Origin: Zea mays
Taxonomy: Eukaryota; Streptophyta; Magnoliopsida; Poales; Poaceae
Direction: 5' to 3'
NCBI RefSeq assembly: GCF_902167145.1
Contig: NC_050097.1
Span: 141,819,982-141,883,981 of the forward strand
Length of the DNA: 64,000 nucleotides
Shown: positions 12,677 through 22,022 of the stretch, one piece after another
How the letters are laid out: the number at the start of each line of letters is the position of its first letter
Position numbering within the stretch: position 1 is the first letter of the stretch
Program-made: the position numbers and the translations under genes
Notes under the pieces: model-generated
Databases searched by the model: none
The model's input: the letters and a program-made list of their open reading frames with translations, nothing else
Told to the model about the DNA's origin: nothing

Positions 12677-15600
12677 ATGGCTTCGTTCAACGATCGAGCT
12701 GGAGCTGCTTCGGACCCGAAGCTGGTGCTCCCAATCACAGGTGGTTCGTCCTCAGAGCCAGCTAACAAGAAACAAAAGAAGGAAGCACAGAGAAGGGTAC
12801 AGCATGTTGGGGTGCAAGGACCCTTCATCAAGTCAAGATGGTCTCACATTCCTATTACCTTCTCCCAAGAAGACCTTCAGCTCAAGGATTACCCACACAA
12901 CGATGCCATGGTTATCTCTTGTGTTATCAAAGGATTTCTGGTCCACAATGTCTTGGTTGACACAGGCAGTGCAGCTGACATCATATTTGCTAAGGCCTTC
13001 AGACAAATGCAAGAGCCAGAAGATAAGATTCATGATGCTACACATCCTCTCTGTGGCTTCGGAGGAAGACAAATTGTAGCACTGGGCAAGATTACCATGT
13101 CAGTGACCTTCGGGTTCATCAACAACACTAGAACTGAGCAAGTTGTGTTTGACATTGTTGACATGGAATACCCTTACAATGCAATTATTGGTCGTGGCAC
13201 CCTCAATGCTTTTGAAGCAATTCTTCACCCTGCCTATCTTTGCATGAAGATACCTTCGGATCAAGGACCCATCGCTATTCATGGAAGCCAGGAAGCTGCC
13301 AGAAGGGCCGAAGGAAACTGGACTGATTCAAAAGCAATCCATAACATAGATGGAGCTGAAGCTTGTGAACAATACAAATTCAGAAGGGAGAAAGCAGCTT
13401 CAGCAGATCAGCCGAAGCCCATGCTCTTATGTGAGGATATAGCAGAGCAGAAGGTGCTGTTGGGCTCTCAGTTATCCGAAGAACAAGAGAAAACCTTGAT
13501 AAGGTTTTTGTTCAACAACAAAGATGTTTTTGCATGGTCAGCCAATGATCTCTGCGGAGTTAATAGGGATGTTATTGAGCATTCGCTCAATGTCGATCCA
13601 TCCTTCAGACCCAGAAAGCAAAGGCTTCGGAAAATGTCAGACGATAAGGCCGAAGGTGCTCGCAACGAAGTCAAAAGACTCCTCAGTGCAGGAGTTATCA
13701 GAGAAGTAAAGTACCCAGAATGGCTAGCTAATACTGTTATGGTAAAAAAGGCCAATGGCAAGTGGCGAATGTGTATCGATTTTACAGATCTTAACAAGGC
13801 TTGTCCGAAGGATGAATTCCCATTGCCAAGGATAGACTCTTTAGTTGATGCAGCAGCTTCTTCAGAGCTCATGAGTCTGTTAGACTGTTATTCAGGCTAT
13901 CATCAAATCTGGATGAAGAAGGAAGATGAGCCAAAGACTAGCTTCATAACTCCAAGTGGCACATATTGTTATCTTCGGATGCCTGAGGGGCTCAAAAACG
14001 CTGGAGGAAGTTTCAGCAGAATGACTGCGAAGGTTCTCCAGTCTCAGATAGGCAGAAATGTGCTAACTTATGTTGATGACATCATTGTAAAAAGCACGAA
14101 GCAGGAGAATCATATTACTGACTTGCAGGAGACCTTCGCCAGTTTCAGGCAAGCTGGCTTAAAGTTGAATCCAGAAAAATGCGTCTTCGGAGTAAAGAAG
14201 GGGAAATTTCTAGGATGCTTGGTTTCAACAAAGGGAATTGAAGCTAATCCAAGTAAGATTGAAGCTATACTTCGGATGGAGCCACCAACTACAAAAAAGG
14301 GGGCTCAAAGATTGACAGGAAGGTTGGCATCTCTCAATAGATTCATATCCAGATCAGCAGAGAGAAACTTACCATTCTTCGAAGTGCTGAAGTCAGCCGA
14401 AGTCTTTCAATGGGGACCAATCCAGCAGAAGGCCTTCGAAGAGCTGAAGCAGTATTTAATAGATCTAACAGCACTAACTCCACCTATGCCAGGGGCTCCT
14501 TTATTATTATATGTGGCAGCTTCGCACTCAGCGGTAAGTGCAGCACTTGTCCAGGAGAAGCTTGATGGCCAAGCCAGGAAACAGGTCCCAGTATATTTTG
14601 TATCTGAAGTTCTTAGTATATCAAAGAAAAACTACACAGAATTAGAGAAGGTGTTATATGCTGTTTTGATGGCATCCAGGAAGCTTCGGCACTATTTTCA
14701 AGCTTACAACATAATTGTTCCTTCTTCACAACCTCTGAAGGATATTATGAGGAACCGAGAAGCTACTGGAAGGATTGGGAAATGGGCTGCAGAGCTCAAT
14801 GAATTTTGTATTGAATATGTTCATAGATCTTCGATTCAGTCCCAGGCGTTAGCAGACTTCATTGCTGAATGGACGCCAGGGGCTCAGGAGGAAGAAGCAA
14901 ATAAAGACACCGAAGCATGGACAATGTTTTGCGATGGGTCCTGGGGAACCTTCGGAGCGGGAGCGGCTGCTGTGTTGGTTTCACCTTCCAAAGTTAAAAC
15001 TTGTTATGCGGCAAAGCTTGATTTTAGTTGCACAAACAACATTGCCGAGTACGAAGCCCTGCTTCTGGGTCTTCGGAAGCTAAAAGCAATGGGAATCAGA
15101 AGGGCTGTTCTTAAAACTGATTCCCAAGTTGTTTCGGGTCATATCGACAAGAGTTGCAAGGCTAAAGATCCGAAGCTTGAAAAGTATCTGGATATGGTTC
15201 GAAGAGTTGAAGCTTCCTTCGAGGGATTTTCTGTCAAAAATATCCCTCGAGGACAAAATGAGCATGCTGATTTGCTAGCTAAGTCAGCAGCACAGGGGCT
15301 GCCCTTACCTTCGGATGTGTTCTTCGAAACAATAAAAGCACCTTCGGTGGAACTTCTTGAAAGAGCAGTCCTCAATATATCTCCTGTTTATAGCGAAGAT
15401 TGGAGGACTGAGATCATCTCTTATCTTCAGGGTAAATTCCTTTCAGATGACGAAGCTTATAACAGGAGGATAGAGGCAAGAGCTCGTCCATATGTCATGA
15501 TAGAAGGAGAGTTGTACAAGCATGGAGTTTGTGCTCCGCTACTCAAGTGTTTATCCAGAACCGAAGGTATAGAGTTGATGAAAGAAATACATGCAGGCCT

Positions 15601-16630
15601 GTGTGGATCTCACATTGGATCTAGGCCGTTACTTGGAAAAATTTTCCGCCAAGGATTTTATTGGCCGAAGGCAGCTTCGGATGCAGCGGAATTAGTCCAA
15701 AAGTGCGAAGGTTGTCAGAAATGTGCACGAGATCAAAAACAACCTTCGTCCTTAACACAGCTCATACAACCCATTTGGCCATTGCAAAGGTGGGGCCTTG
15801 ACTTGTTAGGTCCGTTACCACCGGCCCAAGGGAACCTAAGATATGTTGTAGTGGCGGTGGAATATTTTTCTAAATGGATTGAGGCAAAGCCTTTAGCTAC
15901 AATAACTTCAGCCACCGTCCAAAAGTTTTTCTGGCAGAATATTGTTTGTCGTTTCGGGGTACCAAAGGCTATCACTGTGGATAATGGAACACAGTTTGAC
16001 TCCGAAGCTTTTAAGGATTTCTGTGATCAAATTGGTACGAAGATCCATTTTGCATCAGTCAGACATCCGGAGTCAAATGGACTCGTTGAAAGAGCCAATG
16101 GCATTATAATGACAGGAATAATGAAGTCAATCTTCAATCAACCAAGGGGAAAGTGGCCAGATCAGTTAACCAAAGTGGTGTGGAGCCATAATACAACAAC
16201 ATCAAGGTCTACAGGCTTTACCCCATTCAAGTTATTATTCGGTGACGAAGCAATAACTCCAGAAGAAGCTAAAACCGGATCAATAAGGGTAGTAGCTTCG
16301 GCAGCATCAGGTTCCGAAGCTGATTATTCTGTGGAAAAAGATGCTTTAGAAGGGATCAGGTTGCAAGCCGTGGAAAACATCAACAAATATCAAGCCGAAA
16401 CAATTAAATGGCGAGATAGAAAGGTTCGGCTAAAGAATATTGAGCCAGGACACTTGGTGCTTCGGAGAGTGGCCAACCCAGAAACAGTGGGCAAGTTACA
16501 GTTGAAATGGGACGGACCTTTCTTAGTAGCATCTTCGTCAAGACCCGGTTCATACAGATTGAAGGATATGGACGGCAACGACATTCCTAGATCTTGGAAT
16601 GCGGATGAGCTTCGGCGATATTATGTATAA
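12677..16630 (+). CDS. pol: Element C pol polyprotein (protease, RT, RNase H, integrase), no gag
   Basis: An uninterrupted frame of 1317 codons. I chose the ATG at 12677; the frame is open back to 12614 but has no earlier ATG. Only about 90 residues precede the protease active site (LVDTGSAADIIF, residue ~95), too few for a Gag. RT: KWRMCIDFTDLNKA, LLDCYSGYHQI, RMPEGLKNAGGSF (Glu where Phe is usual in PFGL) and YVDDIIVKS at residue ~465. RNase H: FCDGSWGTFGAG at ~752. Integrase: a zinc-binding HHCC region at ~965-1017, LDLLGPL at ~1042, VDNGTQFDS at ~1100 and HPESNGLVERANG at ~1130. The DVLTYVDD-type core is present and no stop or shift is seen, so the enzyme set could be active. Capsid protein would have to come from elsewhere. 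Confidence 0.93.
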   Translation: MASFNDRAGAASDPKLVLPITGGSSSEPANKKQKKEAQRRVQHVGVQGPFIKSRWSHIPITFSQEDLQLKDYPHNDAMVISCVIKGFLVHNVLVDTGSAADIIFAKAFRQMQEPEDKIHDATHPLCGFGGRQIVALGKITMSVTFGFINNTRTEQVVFDIVDMEYPYNAIIGRGTLNAFEAILHPAYLCMKIPSDQGPIAIHGSQEAARRAEGNWTDSKAIHNIDGAEACEQYKFRREKAASADQPKPMLLCEDIAEQKVLLGSQLSEEQEKTLIRFLFNNKDVFAWSANDLCGVNRDVIEHSLNVDPSFRPRKQRLRKMSDDKAEGARNEVKRLLSAGVIREVKYPEWLANTVMVKKANGKWRMCIDFTDLNKACPKDEFPLPRIDSLVDAAASSELMSLLDCYSGYHQIWMKKEDEPKTSFITPSGTYCYLRMPEGLKNAGGSFSRMTAKVLQSQIGRNVLTYVDDIIVKSTKQENHITDLQETFASFRQAGLKLNPEKCVFGVKKGKFLGCLVSTKGIEANPSKIEAILRMEPPTTKKGAQRLTGRLASLNRFISRSAERNLPFFEVLKSAEVFQWGPIQQKAFEELKQYLIDLTALTPPMPGAPLLLYVAASHSAVSAALVQEKLDGQARKQVPVYFVSEVLSISKKNYTELEKVLYAVLMASRKLRHYFQAYNIIVPSSQPLKDIMRNREATGRIGKWAAELNEFCIEYVHRSSIQSQALADFIAEWTPGAQEEEANKDTEAWTMFCDGSWGTFGAGAAAVLVSPSKVKTCYAAKLDFSCTNNIAEYEALLLGLRKLKAMGIRRAVLKTDSQVVSGHIDKSCKAKDPKLEKYLDMVRRVEASFEGFSVKNIPRGQNEHADLLAKSAAQGLPLPSDVFFETIKAPSVELLERAVLNISPVYSEDWRTEIISYLQGKFLSDDEAYNRRIEARARPYVMIEGELYKHGVCAPLLKCLSRTEGIELMKEIHAGLCGSHIGSRPLLGKIFRQGFYWPKAASDAAELVQKCEGCQKCARDQKQPSSLTQLIQPIWPLQRWGLDLLGPLPPAQGNLRYVVVAVEYFSKWIEAKPLATITSATVQKFFWQNIVCRFGVPKAITVDNGTQFDSEAFKDFCDQIGTKIHFASVRHPESNGLVERANGIIMTGIMKSIFNQPRGKWPDQLTKVVWSHNTTTSRSTGFTPFKLLFGDEAITPEEAKTGSIRVVASAASGSEADYSVEKDALEGIRLQAVENINKYQAETIKWRDRKVRLKNIEPGHLVLRRVANPETVGKLQLKWDGPFLVASSSRPGSYRLKDMDGNDIPRSWNADELRRYYV

Positions 16631-17519
16631 TTCGATGTAATTTTTCATATTTTTTATTTTTCTTTCATGGCACCCTTTTCCTTTCCGAAGGGGGAGAAAG
16701 GTTTTTAATGGGGCCATCACATGTAATTTCCTTTTTTAGTTCTATAAGAGCAAAACCCCCCAAGGAATGTAAATGTAAAAACTGAGAACGCACCATCGAG
16801 TGCCGAAAAGTAAAAACGAAGAAGCTCCAAAGTCGTTCCTAAGGGAATGCAGAGCTTACAGCGAAAAGTCAACGCTGATTCCGCCAAAAGTAAAGGCGAA
16901 GAAGCTCCAAAGTCGTTCCTAAGGGAATGCAGAGCTTATAGCGAAAAGTCAACGCTGATTCCGCCAAAAGTAAAGGCGAAGAAGCTCCAAAGTCGTTCCT
17001 AAGGGGATGCAGAGCTGAGGTGTGATTGTTTTTAAGGAAATAATGGCTATGAGTATGGCTTGAGGTGTGATTGTTTGGCCATTCATTTGCACATCGCATT
17101 ACATCATAACATTTGCATTCATAAACATTCATCCAGGCATATGTAGGATAATCATCTTCATGGCATAAGCGGTTGCTTCGGCAAATAAAAAAAAGAGAGA
17201 AAAAAAAGGAGGGGAAGAAAGAGCTTCGTGTATAAAAAGGAGAGCTTCGGAAAGAAGGAAAATGTTGTTTTCTATGCTTCGTTGCGTACGAAAAGAAGGG
17301 AAGGTGTTTTTTCGCCTTCGGCTCAAAAAAGAAAATTTCGTCCACATCAAAGCATTTCTCATACATCAATGGAAGGATAAGGATATATTATAAGGTATGA
17401 ACAAAATTCATTAAAGACAAGTTTTAGTTACATTTACAAAAGTTATCTCAAAAGTTTCTCAAGTACTGTCTACAGTCTACTGTTTAATCTCCAAGGAGCT
17501 TCAGCTTCGGCGTCATTTT
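16631..17519. other. Intergenic part of element C between convergent pol and antisense gene
   Basis: The space between the pol stop (16630, + strand) and the stop of the antisense gene (17520, - strand). It holds an 80-bp tandem repeat (separate entry), a purine-rich stretch near 17185-17220 and T-rich stretches on both strands. Both transcripts would end here, so poly(A) signals for both strands are expected. I see no clear single terminator. Confidence 0.6.
16805..17018. repeat. 80-bp tandem repeat in element C, about 2.7 copies
   Basis: The landmark CGAAGAAGCTCCAAAG begins at 16817, 16897 and 16977, a strict 80-bp period, with only a few base changes between copies. The unit includes GTCGTTCCTAAGGG and CAACGCTGATTCCGCC. 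It lies just downstream of pol in the space between convergent genes. Confidence 0.93.
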
Positions 17520-20414
17520 TTAATCATCGGCTTCGGCTTCGTCATCCTACATGAATAAGGTCGTTGTAAGTCAAAATCGAGCTTGCAAGAAAAGGTAAGC
17601 ACAAGGTATGGTTTCTTACTGGTTCAAGGTGGCTACGAGCTTCGTCTCCAGCCTTTTCTCGCCCACCTTTTGTCCATATCATTTTTACAAATCTATTAGA
17701 GATACTTCGGGCGAGATCAGGAATGTCATCCAGGATTGACGGTGATAAAGTGAAATTTGGCCTATTGACAATTTTTCCATGATCGCAGCCAGCTTTCAGG
17801 AAAGCTGCAGCAGTGCCTCGAGAAGCCACCCAGGCACAGAAGTCACCGTGCCCAGCTATGACTTCGTCGAGCTCGTCAATCTCACCCTCAATATGTTCGA
17901 AGGTCTTCGGTAAATCTTCAGCTGAGGGGACGAATTTTTCACTGCTGGCTCCAACTGAGTGAAAAAATTTTCTTAATCGATGAATGCATTTGTTGCTAAA
18001 TTCCAGACATTTTTCTTGAAGGCTTGTCAATAGTTTTCTCAAATCCGAATTTTGTTGAGCTTCGGCTTCAAGTTTTGCATTAAGATCTTGCTTTTCTCGT
18101 TCGAACTGTTCAGACTGGCGGAGAAGCTTCGTGTTCAGTTCTGTTATTTTTGCTTCAGCTTCCGCCAATGAACCTTCGGTTGCCTGGAGCTCAAAGCTCT
18201 TTTTCTCGATAACATCTGATTGCTCCTTTATTCTGCTTTCCAAATTTTCAATTATAACTTCGTGTTTCTTGTCTTCAAAATCTTGCTGCATTTTCAAGGC
18301 TTTGCTCAATAGCATACTCTGCACGGAAACAACCTTCGTCAGACATGTTCTCATTATTAGAAACAATAAAAGTTAAGGGAAAAATAGTTCACCTTGAAAT
18401 TGGAATAAAATAAGCTACCAACGATATGCTGTCGTCGGTAGCGGCTGATGTCTGTTTCTAGCTTCGGAAAACCGATACTCTTTGACAGAGTACCGATAAC
18501 TTTGGCCCCAGTTTGATCTCGAATACAATCTAATTTTTCGTCATCAATGCCTCCGAAGAGGAGTGCTCCAGGTTTGTATCCGCAGGATTTTGCATATTCT
18601 CTAAGCTCTTCTCTTTCAGCTTTTGACAGTTTTTCTCCAACTAAATTCTGGAACATGAAGGCTTCGTTCTCTGAAGCTTCATCAGCAATTTCTTTCCCTT
18701 TCTCCGACGCTGCGGTCGCGGCCTCTTCGGCGGCGGTGGTAGCTTCTTCTGCAGCCATGTCTAGCAGTATTTTGTCAATGTGTGCGATTGTGCTCTCCAG
18801 GTTCAAATCTTCAGCTGAGGCAGCTTCGGCAGCTGCGACCTCCGAAGGTGCAATTTCAATATCTGTCCCTTCCGCAGCCGCTGGTGTTTTCTGAACTGAA
18901 GCTCTTGGCGGTGTCTTGTCAATTACTTCTATCACAGTGATAATTCTTTGTCTTTTCGCTTTGATTATTTTCTTCGATTTTTCGGGCTCCTTGTCCTTCT
19001 GAAAAAACTTTGTCAGTCGGGGCCTCAGTGGACTTAGCTTCGCAGGTAAGGATTCAGTCATTACCTTCAGAATTTCCTCAACGTCAGCGACAGAGGGTGA
19101 TGCGGGGGTTTCTTCGTCGGATATTTTATGCTTCGGAGAAGATGCTTTCTTCCTCTTCGGAATTTTCTTCTTTGATAGTTCTTTTTCATCTTCATTTAAG
19201 GCTTCAGTTATCCTTTTCCTTTTTTGGCCTCCGGCACCTTTGTTCAGATTTTCGTAATCAGGGTTTTCGAAACCCAGGGCGTCCAGCACTCGGTTTAGTC
19301 TTCGCTTCGGACGGGTGCCGAAGGCTGCGGTCATCAACTGATCTTCTTTTTTAGAATAATTGCCAAGTATTTCATTGCACATCGCTTCAATCGTATCCAG
19401 CCACTCTTGGCAAGGTGTTTTAAAGTATTTCTTAAACTTGAAGTAGTAAGGTAAACGTACAAGTTCACCTTCTTTCTTTTCCCCCTGTAGCTTCGGCATT
19501 TCCCATTCTTTTAAACTGGGAAAAACTTTGAAAGCCAGAAACTCCTGAACTAGGTCCCTTGTGCTGATATGCTCTGCAATAATTCTGAATTCATTCATTG
19601 CTTGTTGCGTTGGACCTTCGGGTGTCATATTGCAGCGAGGTCGGGTTTCTCCGAAGATTAATTCGAGTGGACTTTGCACAAGCTTTTCCTTGTCGTCATC
19701 AACCTTAACATAGAACCACTCTGATTTCCAGCCTGCTGCCCATTTGCTTCGGTAGCTAATTACAGGAAACTTTGTAGATTTCCGATAGGCAAAGTTATAG
19801 CAACCAAAATTGTCGTGCAATCCATCATTTCTAGCCTTCGTTTGATAATGCAACTCGTGAACCCGGCAAAAGCTGTCCGCAAATGGTTCCACTGCTTGGC
19901 TTCGGAGTGCCCAGATATAAACAATAAGTCTGACGATAGCGTTAGGGGTCAGCTGGTGAAAATAGATACCGAACCTCTTCAGTACCTCTGCAATAATCCC
20001 ATGTAGGGGGAATCTTAATCCAGCTTTTAGAAAGCTTTTGAAAATAACAATTTCATCCTTCTCCGGCTTTGGGATAGTCTCTTCTCCCCCGAAGCGCAAT
20101 AGCTTCTTCTGATTTTCAGTAAAAAAGCCCGATTTTACCATCTTGGACAGATCAGCCTTCGAAACAGTAGATTTCCCGAAGTCTAAATGGCTGGGTTTGC
20201 TTGGCATAGCAATGCGATAATCATCTTCGGGATCAGTTTTCTCAATATCTTCTTCCTCTACTTCAGCGATTGCTTGTTCTGCATCTTCACTAGGAATCTT
20301 TTCCGAAGTCACTAGCCCGGATCGTTGCATGGCTTCGGAAATGGGGACAGTCTCCGAAGCTTCAGTTTCGTCCCCCTCACGTTCAACCCTGGCGGTAGAG
20401 CGCACTCTGGCCAT
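17520..20414 (-). CDS. Antisense three-exon gene of element C, Transposase_28-like ('putative gypsy-type transposon') protein
   Basis: Exon 1 is 20414-18393 (674 codons), exon 2 is 18318-17620 (233 codons) and exon 3 is 17546-17520 (8 codons plus TAA). Both introns are short (74 and 73 bp), begin GT and end AG (GTGAAC...CGTGCAG and GTAAGAAA...ATGTAG), and fall between codons, so removing them gives a 915-residue protein. Exon 1 has an acidic N-terminus, then at about residues 95-330 a region with IFKSFLKAGLRFPLHG and FHQLTPNAIVRLIVY, the pattern of the plant Transposase_28 family. A basic KKKIPKRKKASS stretch near 425 could be a nuclear signal, followed by Ala/Glu-rich low complexity. Exon 2 opens with a long coiled coil and ends with a VASRGTAAAFLKAGC-type block. 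A TATA box lies upstream at 20581-20590. Antisense ORFs are known in some plant Gypsy elements; the function is unknown. The splice model is mine. Confidence 0.8.
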
Positions 20415-20847
20415 TTAATTATGAACTTGTGGAACTTTAATACTTTCTTCCTCCGAAGCAGGTTTCAAACAGGAGCTTCGTTCGATTCCGACAGACAAGC
20501 TTCGGCGACGGTTAAAAATTTTGGCAGCAAAACAGTGCAAATAGCAATGAATGCTGTGGTAACTTCACACCTACTCGTCTGTTTATATAGTGCTGCAGGT
20601 AAGAAGGCGAAGCGCCAGGATTTTTACACCAGGCGGACACCCGCTCGCACTCGCTGCGTGGTGGACCGCAGAGACCGAACAGTAACTCTGAAAGGTGGGG
20701 CCGCTACACGCTGAGAAATTGAATCGTTTCTCGACAACGAGCTCAGGGAAGGTGTTTTTTAGACCTTCGGCGCTCCGAAGCTTAAGAGACTTTTTTCACG
20801 GATCAAGCTCGTTACGAAAAACGATCTAGCACCGCGAAAGGGGCTAC
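20415..20847 (-). promoter_or_regulatory. Leader and promoter region of the antisense gene, ending at the polypurine tract
   Basis: Upstream of the antisense ATG. On the minus strand a TATA box (CTATATAAAC) is at 20581-20590, about 170 bp before the ATG, which predicts a short 5' leader. On the + strand the last bases before the 3' LTR (about 20836-20847, GAAAGGGGCTAC) are the polypurine tract for plus-strand DNA synthesis. One region therefore serves the antisense promoter and the sense replication signal. Confidence 0.6.
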
Positions 20848-21433
20848 TGTTGGGCCTGTGCTTCGTCGCCGAAGGTCTTCTAGGAAGAAGCGGCCTTCGG
20901 CTGAAGCTGTTTGTATAAGATGGCCGAAGGTCCCTCTTCATGAAGCTTCGGTATTACAAACCGACTTAAAGATAGAATGACCTTTTAGTCCATAAAGGTC
21001 TGAGTCAATGTTGTAAACTTTTATAAGGGGCATACTTGTAATCCCTCACAGGCTGCGCCCTGTGCCTATAAATAGTGAACAGTATTCCTTTACTGTTCAC
21101 GGATTCTAGTAACTGCAATCGCATATTCTGGAATTCAACCTTTTGTCAAGGCAGAGGTATTATTGTATTCAATGATTGGATATATTAAGAAAATATAATA
21201 TAATTCGTCTATGACTTGTTTACCTCTTTTGTACCTTTTATTTTATGTCATCTTGCAATATCTATTGAAATCTTAGTACGAAGATCTAAGCTTCGTAATT
21301 TTACTCTCATCAATCTTCGTCCAAGACCCATTATCCTCAAGGGAATAATGTTTCATGGACGAAGGACGTTGACATTTAACATTTTATGTTGCCTCGTTCT
21401 TAATTCATAGCACTTGAGAACGAGTCTCCAACA
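20848..21433 (+). repeat. 3' LTR of element C
   Basis: 586 bp, same length as the 5' LTR, with two transitions between them. Followed by the ATAGA duplication at 21434-21438. Confidence 0.95.
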
Positions 21434-21438
21434 ATAGA

Positions 21439-22022
21439 TATTTCAAGAGAAATTGATCAAAGAGTTCAAAAACTCCCCCTTTTCCCATAATTAAGCCTTC
21501 TCCCCACAAGAGACCAACTTTTGACAATAAGAGACAAACAAGAGTATTTTGACAAACAAAAACTCTAACTCTACTTTTTCAAAATTCTCAAGTGGTAGCT
21601 GATCCATTTCCTTGCTTTGGCCTTATTTTCTCCCCCTTTGGCATCAAGCACCAAAACGGGATCAACTTTGGCCCTTTAACCCCATTGCCTCACCAAAATC
21701 TTCAACTAAGAGTAAAAAGGCAATAAGAGTACATAGATGAACTTGGAATTAGTTACTCTTTCATCGGAGTGCAGTGGAAGTCTTGCACGGTCCAAGTCCA
21801 CCTTTTCCCTTTCAAACCTCCTTTGAGACTAAATTAAGCAAACTCAAGCACACAGTTAGTCGCAAAGGGTCAAGTTGTAGCACATCTCCCCCCTAAATGT
21901 TTGCATCACTTGCAAAAGGACTTGTGAGGTCCGGGGAGTGTTTGTACAACTTGAGCACCATAAATAAACAATAAAATGAATAAGGAACATGATCAAAGGC
22001 ATAAACACATGTATGCTATAAA
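21439..22022 (-). other. Element B 3' noncoding part, resumed after element C
   Basis: Matches the layout of 40790-41360 in element E: CTCCCCC pieces, CAAGTGGTAGCTGATCCATT and the TCATCGGAGTGCAGTGGAAG stretch. Nothing coding is seen. On the minus strand it is the 3' untranslated part after pol. Confidence 0.75.

Larger units (their letters stand above)
12048..21433 (+). mobile_element. Gypsy element C, + strand, gag-less, with a spliced antisense gene
   Basis: A 9386-bp complete element with 586-bp LTRs (TGTTGGGCC...TCTCCAACA), a TGGCGCC-type primer site at 12635, one long sense frame (12677-16630) and an antisense gene (17520-20414). The two LTRs differ at only two positions that I can find (12347/21147 and 12514/21314), both transitions, so the insertion is young. 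No Gag domain is recognisable between the primer site and the protease. The LTR resembles the maize families with short GAAGG-rich LTRs (Cinful-Zeon or Xilon-Diguus type), but I do not assert the family name. The hexamer CCGAAG/CTTCGG is strikingly common along the whole element. Confidence 0.92.

Noticed and set aside
18301..18400. Two separate antisense genes in element C
   Set aside because: The frames overlap only in the tail, and a GT...AG interval joins them in phase, as does the last exon. One spliced gene is simpler.
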